Program-made: the position numbers and the translations under genes | Shown here: one piece after another, positions 34,954 through 44,238 of the stretch | Layout: each line of letters opens with the position of its first letter | Position numbering within the stretch: the first letter of the stretch is position 1 | Assembly: GCA_963836405.1 (NCBI GenBank) | Contig: CAWIJL010000005.1 | Location: 1-64,000, forward strand | Direction: 5' to 3' | DNA: 64,000 bases | Source of the DNA: CAWIJJ01 sp963836405 | Lineage (GTDB): Bacteria; Acidobacteriota; Terriglobia; Bryobacterales; Bryobacteraceae | Notes under the pieces: generated by a model | Databases searched by the model: none | Told to the model about the DNA's origin: nothing | The model's input: only the letters and a program-made list of their open reading frames with translations

Positions 34954-37794
34954 CTACCGCAGCGCCACCCCCACAACCCGCGCCGCTGTTCCTCCGGCCT
35001 TCAATACAAGCGGCACAGCCTCGCCCTCTGGCGCGGACGCCGGAACTTTCACGTTCAACTGCACCACGCCCGGCGCGATCTGCCCCGCGAACTGCACCTC
35101 GCCTTCCACGTCTCCGAAGCTCACCGTCAACGCCGCTTCCGGCGCCGGCCACTTGCCCGCCATCGGCAGCTTGCCGTACACCGGAGATCCTTTGAGTTTC
35201 CCCACGCCGGTGCAGTACAGCGACACCACGCTGCCGCGGGACGCCGGATGGTCCGCTGCGTTGACTGTGCCGTCCTGGTTCCAGACGCCGCCGAATATCG
35301 CGGGCGCGGCATCGGCCACCGCCACCGTCACCGGGTCGGACCGGCGCAACTGGTATTCCACCCGTACCTTCGTGCTCCCCGAGATCCCGAGCGGCGCCAC
35401 CGCCGTCACCTGCGTGGCCGTAACGTGCATAAATGGCGCCTGCTCGTCATCGAAAAAGACGCGCGTCTCCGCCGTGTAAGTCGCCAGCATGCCCGACCCG
35501 TCGTACGTCCCCTGCACCAGTTCCGGCGGTCCCAGGCCGGTGCCGAAGATCGTCACCATCTCGCCCGGTGCCAGCGGACCCTCGCCGATACCGGCCGCAT
35601 TGACCACCGCCCGGATCTCCGGCGCCGGCCCGTCCTTCGGCCCTTTCAGCACCTCCACGCCGCGCGCCAGCACCTCGTCCCGCCCCTCCGCGATCCCTTT
35701 GCGCGTGCGCCCCGCCGTGATATTCGGCCGTATCCCGACCCCGTGATGCTGCGTGCCGTCGTGCTTCAGCACCTTCATCCCGGTGAAGATCAGAGTGATA
35801 CCGCCCGGCAGCCGGACGTAATTGATGTTGCCGTTCGTCCCCGCCGTAGCGCTGCCGACGAATTCCGCCAGGCGGTAGTTCTCGACGATTCCAGTGAAGG
35901 TCTCCGCCGCGCTGATGGCATGCCCGTCGATCAGGAACACCCGCTTCGCCGTCAGATACGGATCCGTGACATCCGCCATCCAGGAACTCTCCGCGAATTT
36001 CAGGTCCGTCCGGTCCGGCAGCGCCGGCACCGGAATATGCCACTGCGCGCTACTCATTGCGGTGTGGCTCAGCACCGCCAGGTACACGAAGGTCTTCAGG
36101 TAACCGCGCTCGTCGAAAACGATGCCGTCGGCCCGCTCCAGATACGGCAGCGCCAGGGCGAATTCCTCCTGCGTGGCGCGGTCCACATCCACATACCAGA
36201 TGCCGGGCTCCAACTCGCGAATGATGGCGCCCTTCTCTTCGCTCAAATCGTAATCGGCCGCGCAGGCGAACTGCATTGCCTGCCGCTGCCCGGGCCGGCC
36301 GTAGGGCTCGATTTCGAGTTGCATCCGGTTCGAAGCGTTGCAGGAAAGCATTGTGCCAAGCGTCCGCAGCAACAGCCACTGCGGAGTTGCGCCCGATACC
36401 GTCTCCGCAGTCTCCGCCATGACCTCTTCCACCGGCTTGCCGTCAATCGTCAGCACGCGGTCGCCCCGCGCGATCGCCTGGCCCTGCGCGTCCTTCACAC
36501 GGGTCACGACCAGTTGGTCTTCCACCCAGTCCCAAACCAGGGGCACGGTCTTGGCCGTCGTCGGTCCATTCACCCGCCCGTGTCCGTCCTTCAGCTTCGC
36601 CCACATCCGCGAAAGCGTTGCCACCTCGTCGCTCTCCTCCGCCGCGCTGCGCAGGCCCGCGTCGAGCGCCGCCGGCCAGTCCGTTTCCACCACGTCGAAA
36701 TAAGGGTAGAAATGTTGGGCCACGTTCCACGCTTCGATCACACCCGCCAGCCGCGTCCCCCGGTCTTCCTGCGTCATCTGGAATGACGCCTGTGCGGGCT
36801 GCGCGCGCGCCGGCAGCGTTTCTCCTCCTTCCACGTAGAGGCTCAACGGCACCATTGCCGACAATCCGCGGCCAATCTCCGCTTCGTACGGTTGCGTCGG
36901 ATCGGTGACGCCCGCGTCCTCGATGACCCGATAGCTGCGGTAATAGCTGTCACCCTCCACCGCCACGCCGTAGTGATTCCACCGGGCGATCTGCGGCGTG
37001 GCCGCCAGCAGTTCTTCCGGCATGGTGGGACGCTGCCCGGTGGGAAAGACCCTCACCGCCGGCGCGACCGGTTCGAATAGCGCCCACAACCGCGCTGCCA
37101 GTTCTTCCGGCGTGCCCGCATCTTCCACAGCACGCACGCCGCGCACCGCGAACTCGTGCCAGTTCACGAACAGCGCCTGGTCGCTGGGGTGGAAGTGCCG
37201 CACGTAACCGAACAGGTGCGCGAACGCCGTCAGGTTGGCGAGCCCGGTTTCGGAAAGCGGCCTCGCCGCCTCGGGCGCATCCACGCGCAACAGCGTCAAT
37301 TGCGCGTCGTCCACCACCACACTGCCGCTGCCGAACACCAGGTATCCGGCATTCACCACCGTGGCCGTACTGCCCACGTCGCCTTCAATGTCGTAATACT
37401 GCCACTGGTTCCTGCGGATACTGACGGAATTCAGGTTCAGCAGCATCGTGTTGCCGGCGTCGAACCGCATCCACAACACCACGTACGCGCCGCTGCCCTC
37501 CACCCGTACAGCCGTGCGAAATCGCAGCCGCCGGCCGCGGTACGGAACCGCCGAGGTCGTCTGGGCGAAAATACCGAAACCGGTATCTCCCGCGGGAGCC
37601 GTCCGGCGCAACGTGGCGCACTGCTGCCCATGGGCGCAGCCATCGCCGCCGAGCATCCATATCACTCCACCGCCCCAGGTCGACCAGCCCGAACCGGCCG
37701 CTTCGAAATCGGGATCGAGAAGACCGGTTTGTGCGACGGCGCCGGTCGGAAGAAGTATGGCCAGGGCAAGGCCGAACACGCGGAGACTCAACAT
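34954..37794 (-). CDS. S41-family peptidase with N-terminal CBM-like and TIGR03437 C-terminal domains
   Basis: I chose the ATG at 37794 at a signal peptide (VFGLALAILLPTGAVAQ). Of ~946 residues, the first ~165 are a jelly-roll carbohydrate-binding-like part (DFEAAGSGWSTWGGGVIWML). The middle holds a PDZ-like piece (AIARGDRVLTIDGKPVEEVM) and the S41 catalytic domain with the Ser in LIDGHAISAAETFTGIVE. The end (about 735-946) is TIGR03437 (VVNAAGIGEGPLAPGEMVTI). It runs tail to tail with the cytochrome gene, 7 bp apart, so related domains face each other as an imperfect inverted repeat at protein level. Confidence 0.87.
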   Translation of the reverse strand: MLSLRVFGLALAILLPTGAVAQTGLLDPDFEAAGSGWSTWGGGVIWMLGGDGCAHGQQCATLRRTAPAGDTGFGIFAQTTSAVPYRGRRLRFRTAVRVEGSGAYVVLWMRFDAGNTMLLNLNSVSIRRNQWQYYDIEGDVGSTATVVNAGYLVFGSGSVVVDDAQLTLLRVDAPEAARPLSETGLANLTAFAHLFGYVRHFHPSDQALFVNWHEFAVRGVRAVEDAGTPEELAARLWALFEPVAPAVRVFPTGQRPTMPEELLAATPQIARWNHYGVAVEGDSYYRSYRVIEDAGVTDPTQPYEAEIGRGLSAMVPLSLYVEGGETLPARAQPAQASFQMTQEDRGTRLAGVIEAWNVAQHFYPYFDVVETDWPAALDAGLRSAAEESDEVATLSRMWAKLKDGHGRVNGPTTAKTVPLVWDWVEDQLVVTRVKDAQGQAIARGDRVLTIDGKPVEEVMAETAETVSGATPQWLLLRTLGTMLSCNASNRMQLEIEPYGRPGQRQAMQFACAADYDLSEEKGAIIRELEPGIWYVDVDRATQEEFALALPYLERADGIVFDERGYLKTFVYLAVLSHTAMSSAQWHIPVPALPDRTDLKFAESSWMADVTDPYLTAKRVFLIDGHAISAAETFTGIVENYRLAEFVGSATAGTNGNINYVRLPGGITLIFTGMKVLKHDGTQHHGVGIRPNITAGRTRKGIAEGRDEVLARGVEVLKGPKDGPAPEIRAVVNAAGIGEGPLAPGEMVTIFGTGLGPPELVQGTYDGSGMLATYTAETRVFFDDEQAPFMHVTATQVTAVAPLGISGSTKVRVEYQLRRSDPVTVAVADAAPAIFGGVWNQDGTVNAADHPASRGSVVSLYCTGVGKLKGSPVYGKLPMAGKWPAPEAALTVSFGDVEGEVQFAGQIAPGVVQLNVKVPASAPEGEAVPLVLKAGGTAARVVGVALR

Positions 37795-37929
37795 GTATGT
37801 GCCCGCAACGATCCTAGCGCCGCCCGCTGCCCGAATGAATGGCCCTTTTGGAGCAGGCGGCCTTACCGCTGAAGCTTGACCGCGAGACAGTTTTGAACCT
37901 GGCGCGTCCAATCGTCGTACCCTTTCCTT

Positions 37930-40362
37930 ATGAGAGACTTTGCAGGCGACCTGCGCACCAGCCTGCGTGCGCTTCTCCGCGAGCCCGGTTTCACCCTGGG
38001 CGCCGTTCTCATGCTCGCCCTCGGCCTCGGTGCGGTCACGGCGGCCTTCTCGCTCGTCAACAGCGTGCTACTCAAGCCGCTCTCCTACAAAGACCCGGAA
38101 CGCCTCGTCACCATTCGCGAGGTGATGCCGCCGATCGCCGACCTCTACCCGTCGCTCCCGGTCAACGCGCGTCATTTCGTCGAGTGGAGAAAGGCCTGCC
38201 CGTCGTTTGAAAGCATGGCGGTGCTGGAGCCCGCGGCCCTTACTCTGACGGGAAGTGGAGATCCCGAACGGATCGACGGCGCGCGCGTCTCGGCGGCCCT
38301 GTTTCGCACGCTCGGCGTGCGTCCTGCCATTGGCCGCGATTTCAGCGATGAGGAGGAATTCGAAGGCAAGGACACGGTCGCCATTCTGACCGACGGCCTG
38401 TGGCGCCGGCAGTTTGCGGCCGATCCCCGAATCCTGGGCAAGAGCGTCGTGTTGAACGGCCGCACGCACACCGTGGTGGGGATTTTGCCGGCGGACTTCC
38501 GCTTCCCGGACCGCAACGCTTTCGGGCTCGGCCAGAGCGTGGCGCCACGGACCGACATCTTTACGCCGAAAGTCTTTTCGGACGAGGAGCTGAAAGAGCT
38601 GGTCGGACGCTTCAACTACGGCGTCATCGCCCGCCTTCGCCCGGGAGCTTCCACTGCGCGCGCAGTGGCCGAACTGCAAGCCGTGCAGGCGCGCATGGAA
38701 GAGCTTGCCGCAGAGAAGGTCAACGAACGGGCGCTCGTCGCTCCTTTGCTGGATACGATAGTCGGGAAGTCGCGCCGCGGCCTGCTGGTGCTCATGGGGG
38801 CGATTGGCGTAGTGCTGCTGATCGTGTGCGTGAACCTGGCGAACCTGTTGCTCGCGCGCGGCGAGCGCCGGGGCAGGGAAGCGGCGGTTCGCGCGGCCCT
38901 GGGCGCCACCCGGGTGCGCCTTCTGCGGCACGCGCTGGCCGAGACCACTTGGATCGCGGCCGCCGGCGGACTGCTCGCAGTGCTGGTAGCCTGGGCCGGC
39001 ATTCAACTTCTCACGCGCTACGCTCCCGTGGACATCCCGCGGCTCGACGAAGTGCGGCTGGACGGGCGCGTGCTTGCGTTCGCGGCGGCGCTGGTTGCCG
39101 CGGCCGGGCTCTTTTTCGGTTTGCTGCCGGCCTGGCGCACCAGCCGCGCCGACCCCCAGGCCGCCCTCCGTTCCGGCGGCCGCGGCTCCACCACCTCGCG
39201 CGGCGGCGTGCGTCTGCGCTCCGCGCTGGTCGCCTGCGAAGTCGGGCTCAGCACCATGCTGCTCATTCTCGCCGGACTCCTGATGCACAGTTTCCTCCGC
39301 CTGATGCATGCCGATAAGGGCTTTCGCGCTCCCACCGTTCTCGCCGTGGATATCGGGCTCTCCGGCGACCGCTTCAAGGAAGACGCCGCGCGCGAGGGGT
39401 TCTACAAGCGCGTATTCCAGAGTCTCGCTTCGCAGCCGGGCGTGGAATCGAGCGCCGTCGTGTCCGCTCTTCCGCTGCAGGGCGAAACCTGGATCGACAA
39501 CGCAGGCCCCACCGCCATCGCCGCCCGCGACAACGGCGTGCCCGTGAACGTGCGCTTCGTGAGCTTCGACTATTTCCGCACGCTGGGCATTCCCATGCGC
39601 GCCGGCCGCAGTTTCAATGAGAGCGACCGCAAACGCCAGGTCGCCCTGATCTCCGAATCGCTGGCCGCGACCTTCTGGCCGAATCAGGACCCGATCGGGC
39701 GCCGCTTTACCCGCGGCAACGACCAGTGGTTCGAAGTGGTCGGCGTGGTCGGGCGACGTGCGCGCTAACGCGGACAAGTCGGCCGTCGCGATGATGTACC
39801 GGCCGTATTGGGACTGGATGCCGTACCGCACCGTGCTGGTGGCGCGCGCCGCGGGCGATCCGCATTCGATTGCCGGCGCCATCCGCGCAGCCATCCGGCA
39901 GGCCGATGCCGATGTGCCCGTGCCGCGCATGCGCACCATGTCGGACGTGCTGGACGAAAGCGTGGCCACGCGCCGGTTCCAGATGCTGCTCGCCGGCGGG
40001 TTCGCGCTTCTCTCCCTCATCGTCGCAAGCCTCGGCGTATATGCTGTGGTGTCTTACTCGGTGGCGCAGCGCACCAACGAACTCGGCATTCGCGCCGCAC
40101 TGGGCGCGGGCGCCGGCGATCTATACCGCCTCGTCATCGGCCAGGGTATGCGGCCCGTCGTCGCCGGGCTCGTGGCCGCGGTCGCGGGAGCCCTCGTGCT
40201 CAGCCGTTTTCTCGGAAGCCTGCTGTACGAGATTGGCGGCAACGATCCGCTGACGATTGCCGCGGTAGCGTCACTGCTGGGCCTGGTGGCGCTGGGGGCA
40301 TGCCTGATTCCCGCCTTGCGTGCCGGCCGCCTCGATCCGCTGAACGCGCTCCGTACGAATAG
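37930..40362 (+). CDS. ADOP/MacB-type ABC transporter permease (two frameshifts)
   Basis: The frame from ATG 37930 gives the first helix and MacB periplasmic domain (SLRALLREPGFTLGAVLMLA to DQWFEVVGVVG) and the FtsX core (IGVVLLIVCVNLANLLLARG). An extra G in the run at 39751-39753 shifts the frame; the next frame continues DVRANADKSAV to the last FtsX block (QRTNELGIRAALGAGAGD). One missing base near 40357 would restore the family ending LNALRTE. Joined, this is an ~810-residue two-core permease. It lacks the cytoplasmic N-terminal helix domain of the other two ADOP copies and has no PadR beside it. Confidence 0.8.
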
Positions 40363-40373
40363 GGGGCGCGCGA

Positions 40374-42039
40374 CTACTCGAGCGTCGTCCGCTTCACCGT
40401 CACCTGCGCCGAGCCCTCCGGCTTCAACTCCACCTCCGTGGCCCGCGCCCGCGCCGCCCAGAACTGCCGATCGACTCCGCGCCGCGGTCCAGCCGGTCGT
40501 CGGTGGCGATCGCCAGGTACTTCCCCGGAGCCGCTACGCCAATAAAAAATTCCCGTGCTGGTCCGCATCGCCCAGCACCAACGCCGCCGCCATCATCGCC
40601 TCGGAAATCGGTTCGGCAGGAAAGACCGCCACGTGCGCGCCCGCCGCGCCCTGCCCGTCCTTATCCGTCACCCGCACCCGAATCGTCCCGCCATCGCGCG
40701 CCAGCACGATGCGCAGGCCACCCTCGCCCATAGCCGTCCCCAGGTGCAGCAATTCATACCGCGCGCTCGCCGTGCCGTAGAGAATGTCCTTCACATACAC
40801 GCCCGGCGAGTTCACATTCACGAATACCGAGTAATCGTCCATGGGCACGCTCTCCATGCGAAACTCGCCCGGAGCCGTGGTGCGCGCGAACGCGGGGGTG
40901 TCGCCCTGCATTCCCATGGTGCGGTTCGCGTTGCGGAGCGATACGGAAAGGCTCAGGTTCAGCGGAGGATCCGGCGCCGCCCCGTCCCACACCACCGTGC
41001 CCGGCACCGGCAGCCCCGGACTCGCCATCACGCGCACGTCCTTCACATCGCGGTCGGCGATGATGAGCGCCACAGTCCCGTATTGCGCTCCCGCTTTGGG
41101 GCTTCCCGGCTGCATGAAGTGCGCTGTCAGCCGGTACGGCCCCGGCCGCAAATCGCAGACGCGGAACTTCCCGTCCGTGCCCGCAGTCGCCACCGGCGGC
41201 AACTGCGCGACCCCGCTGCCCATCGGGCTCGACCCGTAGCTGTACTCGTTCCCCGCGATCCAGAAGAGCGCCGCGGCCGGTCCCGTGCCCGATGCGATCA
41301 CGCCCTCCACGCAGTAAGAGGGCGCGCGCAATAACACCAGGTCCACACCCTCGCGCCGCTCCCCGCTCCGCAGCGTCACCGGCGATCCGCCTTCCGGCCC
41401 TGGCGAATTCGGATAGTACGTCGGCACGTACGCCTGCTTCCGCAGCTTCGGATTCGCCGGTGCGTCCGACACCGCAGGCAGCGTCTTGGATTTCTGCGCC
41501 GCCAGCAGGTACGGCTGCCCCGCTTCCACCCGCTGCATCGTGTACTCGCCCTGGTCGTCCGCCACGGCGATGTTGCGTACGTAATAGCCCACCCCGCCCG
41601 CACCGTACGCCTTCGATACCAGCGAGACCCGCGCGTTCGGCACTGGCTCCTTGTTCTGATCGATCACCCTGCCCGTGATCACGCCATGCTGCGGCACCGC
41701 GAAGTCGACGGTGACGTCCTGCCCCGCGCCCACCGTCACCGTCTTCTCCCCGTTGGCCGTGAACGAGTCTTTCGCGCGCACGCTGACGCGATACGTGCCC
41801 GCCGGCAAATCGCCCAGTTTGTAACGGCCTTGCGCATCGGTGAACACGCGCAGGTCCCTGGTTTCCGCGCTCGTGAAGAGCGTGCCGTTGGACCACCTCG
41901 CGTTGATGAAGGTCGAGACCGGCGCCTCGGCCATCGGCTCTCCGGTCCCGCGCGCCGTCACCACGCCCGCAATCGACCCGTTCGGCGGCGCCTGTGCCGC
42001 GCAAACTGCCGCTACGATCAGGAGCATCGCCACTCGCAT
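40374..42039 (-). CDS. Carboxypeptidase-regulatory-like domain protein (3' frameshifts)
   Basis: I chose the ATG at 42039 (MRVAMLLIVAAVCAAQ), preceded by GGAGAGG; it gives a clean signal peptide. The protein is a series of Ig-like carboxypeptidase-regulatory repeats (GSIAGVVTARGTGEPMAEAP, ITGRVIDQNKEPVPNARVSL, then further beta repeats), as in many surface proteins. The frame breaks at a run of six A (40544-40549) and again near 40471-40490; the expected continuation, GVAAPGKYLAIATDD, then EVELKPEGSAQVTVKRT, ends at 40374. It follows the similar gene at 42050 after 10 bp and shares an operon with it. Confidence 0.78.
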
Positions 42040-42049
42040 CGTGCCTCTC

Positions 42050-43540
42050 CTATGGTTTGGCAACGGCCGGCAGTTCCACGTCGGTGGGCGCGCCGCCCGG
42101 CACTTGAATCGTCATCAGGTCCGCGCTCATCCAGCGCGTGCGCGGCGATTCCGCTGCTGAATGCGCCGCAATCCGGTACTCTCCAGCCGGCAGCGCGTCA
42201 AAGGCGAATCGTCCTTCGCCATCGGGCAGCGCCACACGCACCGCTTGCTCGCCGCCGAACGTTTTCTCCGCCACCAGCACTACGGCGAAATCGGCCGGCT
42301 TGCCGCCAATCAAGCGTCCGCGAATCGATCCCGCCGGCGCCATCGCGATCGCCACCGGTTCCGCCTCGCCCGACGTCAGGTCGGCGGTCGCTTCCCCGGT
42401 CTGGTAGCAGTTGCCCGCAGGCTGCGCCACAAACTGGTAGCGCCCCGGAGGAAGGTCCGGAACCACCGTGTCTTTGTCGGCCGTCACCTGCACGGTCTTA
42501 TTAAGCCGCACGGCCCACTCTTCGAGCAGCATAGCGGAAACGGTCGCCTGCTTGCAGCCCGCCCCGGCCTTGAGGCGAAGAGTCGCGGTCGCGCCCTTGC
42601 GCGGCGACACCACCAGCCCGCTCACATCCTGCCCGGCGATATCCACGCGCATGCGCGCAAACGCCGGGTCCGCGCCTGTACCTGCGCCACCGCCGCCATA
42701 GCCCGTTACCGGACCGAACGCGAACAGGTTGTACGATCCCGCCGCCACGCCTTCGATGCGAAACGCGCCGTCGTCCTCCGCCGGCGTCACCGCCGACGCC
42801 AGCAGCGGCCTGTCCACCGGCGTCAGCGTCACCCAGAAGGCCTGCTTCGGCGCCGGCAGTTCCACCTTGCCGCTCACCGTGAATAACGCTCCCGTCAGCA
42901 CCGTGAAATCGATGTCTTTGTATTCCTCGCCGCCCGTCACCGTGAACACGCGCTCGTGCACCAGGGCGCCGGAACCGGTGCTGCCGAGCGGCGGCAGGAT
43001 GCCCGTGGAACTGACCTGGCTGGTCGAGGCGCCGTAAGTTACCGCTACTTTGTATTCGCCTGGAACCAGGTTGTACAGACGGTAGCGCCCCTGTTCGTCC
43101 ACGGGGGTCAACGTGCCGCGCTGGAGCAAAGGCTGCATGACGCCGCCCCCCGCTGCCGGGTTAATCGCGCGGACGTGCGCCGGCCGCACGGGCTGCCCCG
43201 CCGCATTGGTAACCCGGCCCTGGATCGCCCCGCATCGCACCAGCCGCAGCATGGGTTTCGCCGTTTCTCCCGCGCCGATGCGCAACGGCAGCGTTGTGCC
43301 CACATAGCCCGGCTTCGAAACTTCGATCCGGTACTCGCCGGCCTCCAGGCCCTCGGCGTGAAAGCGGCCTTCGCCATCCGATTCCAGGTCGGCGGCCAGC
43401 CACCGCTCGCCCACCCGGTAGACCTTCACGTCGGCGGAAGCCACCGCCGCCCCGGAATGGTCCTGCACCAGCCTGCCGGCCAGTCCTTCGGCAATTGCCG
43501 GAGCGATCGTGCAGAGCGCCGCCGCCACCATTCGCCACAT
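42050..43540 (-). CDS. Carboxypeptidase-regulatory-like domain protein
   Basis: The 496-residue product has a signal peptide (MVAAALCTIAPAIAEG) and at least four beta-sandwich repeats of the regulatory-domain type: LAGRLVQDHSGAAVASADVK, IQGRVTNAAGQPVRPAHVRA, TVSGKVELPAPKQAFWVTLT and IRGRLIGGKPADFAVVLVA. There is no peptidase domain. It is probably exported and binds or scaffolds at the cell surface. With the next gene it forms a pair of related, likely duplicated, proteins. Confidence 0.82.
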   Translation of the reverse strand: MWRMVAAALCTIAPAIAEGLAGRLVQDHSGAAVASADVKVYRVGERWLAADLESDGEGRFHAEGLEAGEYRIEVSKPGYVGTTLPLRIGAGETAKPMLRLVRCGAIQGRVTNAAGQPVRPAHVRAINPAAGGGVMQPLLQRGTLTPVDEQGRYRLYNLVPGEYKVAVTYGASTSQVSSTGILPPLGSTGSGALVHERVFTVTGGEEYKDIDFTVLTGALFTVSGKVELPAPKQAFWVTLTPVDRPLLASAVTPAEDDGAFRIEGVAAGSYNLFAFGPVTGYGGGGAGTGADPAFARMRVDIAGQDVSGLVVSPRKGATATLRLKAGAGCKQATVSAMLLEEWAVRLNKTVQVTADKDTVVPDLPPGRYQFVAQPAGNCYQTGEATADLTSGEAEPVAIAMAPAGSIRGRLIGGKPADFAVVLVAEKTFGGEQAVRVALPDGEGRFAFDALPAGEYRIAAHSAAESPRTRWMSADLMTIQVPGGAPTDVELPAVAKP

Positions 43541-43585
43541 AGCTGCTCATCATCTTACTCCCGCACGCAACGCTACAATAGCCCC

Positions 43586-43765
43586 ATGGAGAGCCCCGAT
43601 CCCGACCCGGTGGTCGAAGCGTATAAGAAGGATATCGACCGCACGCTCATTCGCGAAAACCTCAAGCTCTCCGTCGAGGACCGCTTCCGCAAAGCCATGG
43701 CCCTGGCCCGCTTCGCCGACGAATTGCGCCGCGCCGGCCGTGAAGCGCGCGGCCATAAGTCATGA
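43586..43765 (+). CDS. Small helical protein (59 aa), partner of nucleotidyltransferase
   Basis: The ATG at 43586 opens a compact charged helical protein (ESPDPDPVVEAYKKDIDRTL, then DRFRKAMALARFADELRR). It overlaps the nucleotidyltransferase gene by the ATGA at 43762-43765, so translation is coupled. Such pairs recur in many bacteria and some act as toxin-antitoxin-like modules. Whether this one does is not shown by the sequence. The weak ribosome site makes the start moderately certain. Confidence 0.65.
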   Translation: MESPDPDPVVEAYKKDIDRTLIRENLKLSVEDRFRKAMALARFADELRRAGREARGHKS

Positions 43766-44238
43766 CCGATTTCGGCGCCGTGCTGGCCGCGCTCGCCAGC
43801 CGCGATGTGGCATTCGTCCTCGTCGGTGGGGCAGCCGCCGTGGCGCACGGGTCCGCAAGCCTCACGCAGGATATCGACATACTCTATGAACGATCCGGCG
43901 AGAATCTCGCGCGGCTTGCGCGCGCTCTCGAGACCACGCAACCGTATCTGCGCGGCGCGCCACCCGGATTGCCGTTTGTATGGGATGCGGCGACCCTCGC
44001 CCGCGGCCTTAACTTCACGCTCACCACAACCTTTGGCGACATCGACCTGTTGGGTGAAATTGCTGGCATCGGCCCCTATAGCGCCGCGGCGCCTGACGCC
44101 ATCGAACTCTCCGTCTTCGGCACGCGATGCCTGTGCCTTAGCCTTCCCCAACTGATTCGCGCCAAGCGCGCCGTCGGGCGCCCCAAAGACCTCCAACTCC
44201 TGGCCGAACTCGAAGCAATCGACGAAGAGCGCCGCTGA
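43762..44238 (+). CDS. Nucleotidyltransferase-like protein (AbiEii/MNT type)
   Basis: The 158-residue protein has the minimal nucleotidyltransferase signature: GG in VLVGGAAAVAHGS and the Asp pair in LTQDIDILYE, then FGDIDLLGEIAG as a likely third acidic site. The final helix block is SLPQLIRAKRAVGRPKDLQ. Related proteins act as antitoxins, toxins or tRNA-modifying enzymes by transferring nucleotides. It is translationally coupled to the small upstream ORF. It abuts the convergent next gene with no gap. Confidence 0.78.
   Translation: MTDFGAVLAALASRDVAFVLVGGAAAVAHGSASLTQDIDILYERSGENLARLARALETTQPYLRGAPPGLPFVWDAATLARGLNFTLTTTFGDIDLLGEIAGIGPYSAAAPDAIELSVFGTRCLCLSLPQLIRAKRAVGRPKDLQLLAELEAIDEERR

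Noticed and set aside
34260..35650. DNA-level inverted repeat from the two facing TIGR03437 domains
   Set aside because: The similarity is clear between proteins but I could not see long identical DNA arms, so no repeat feature is called.
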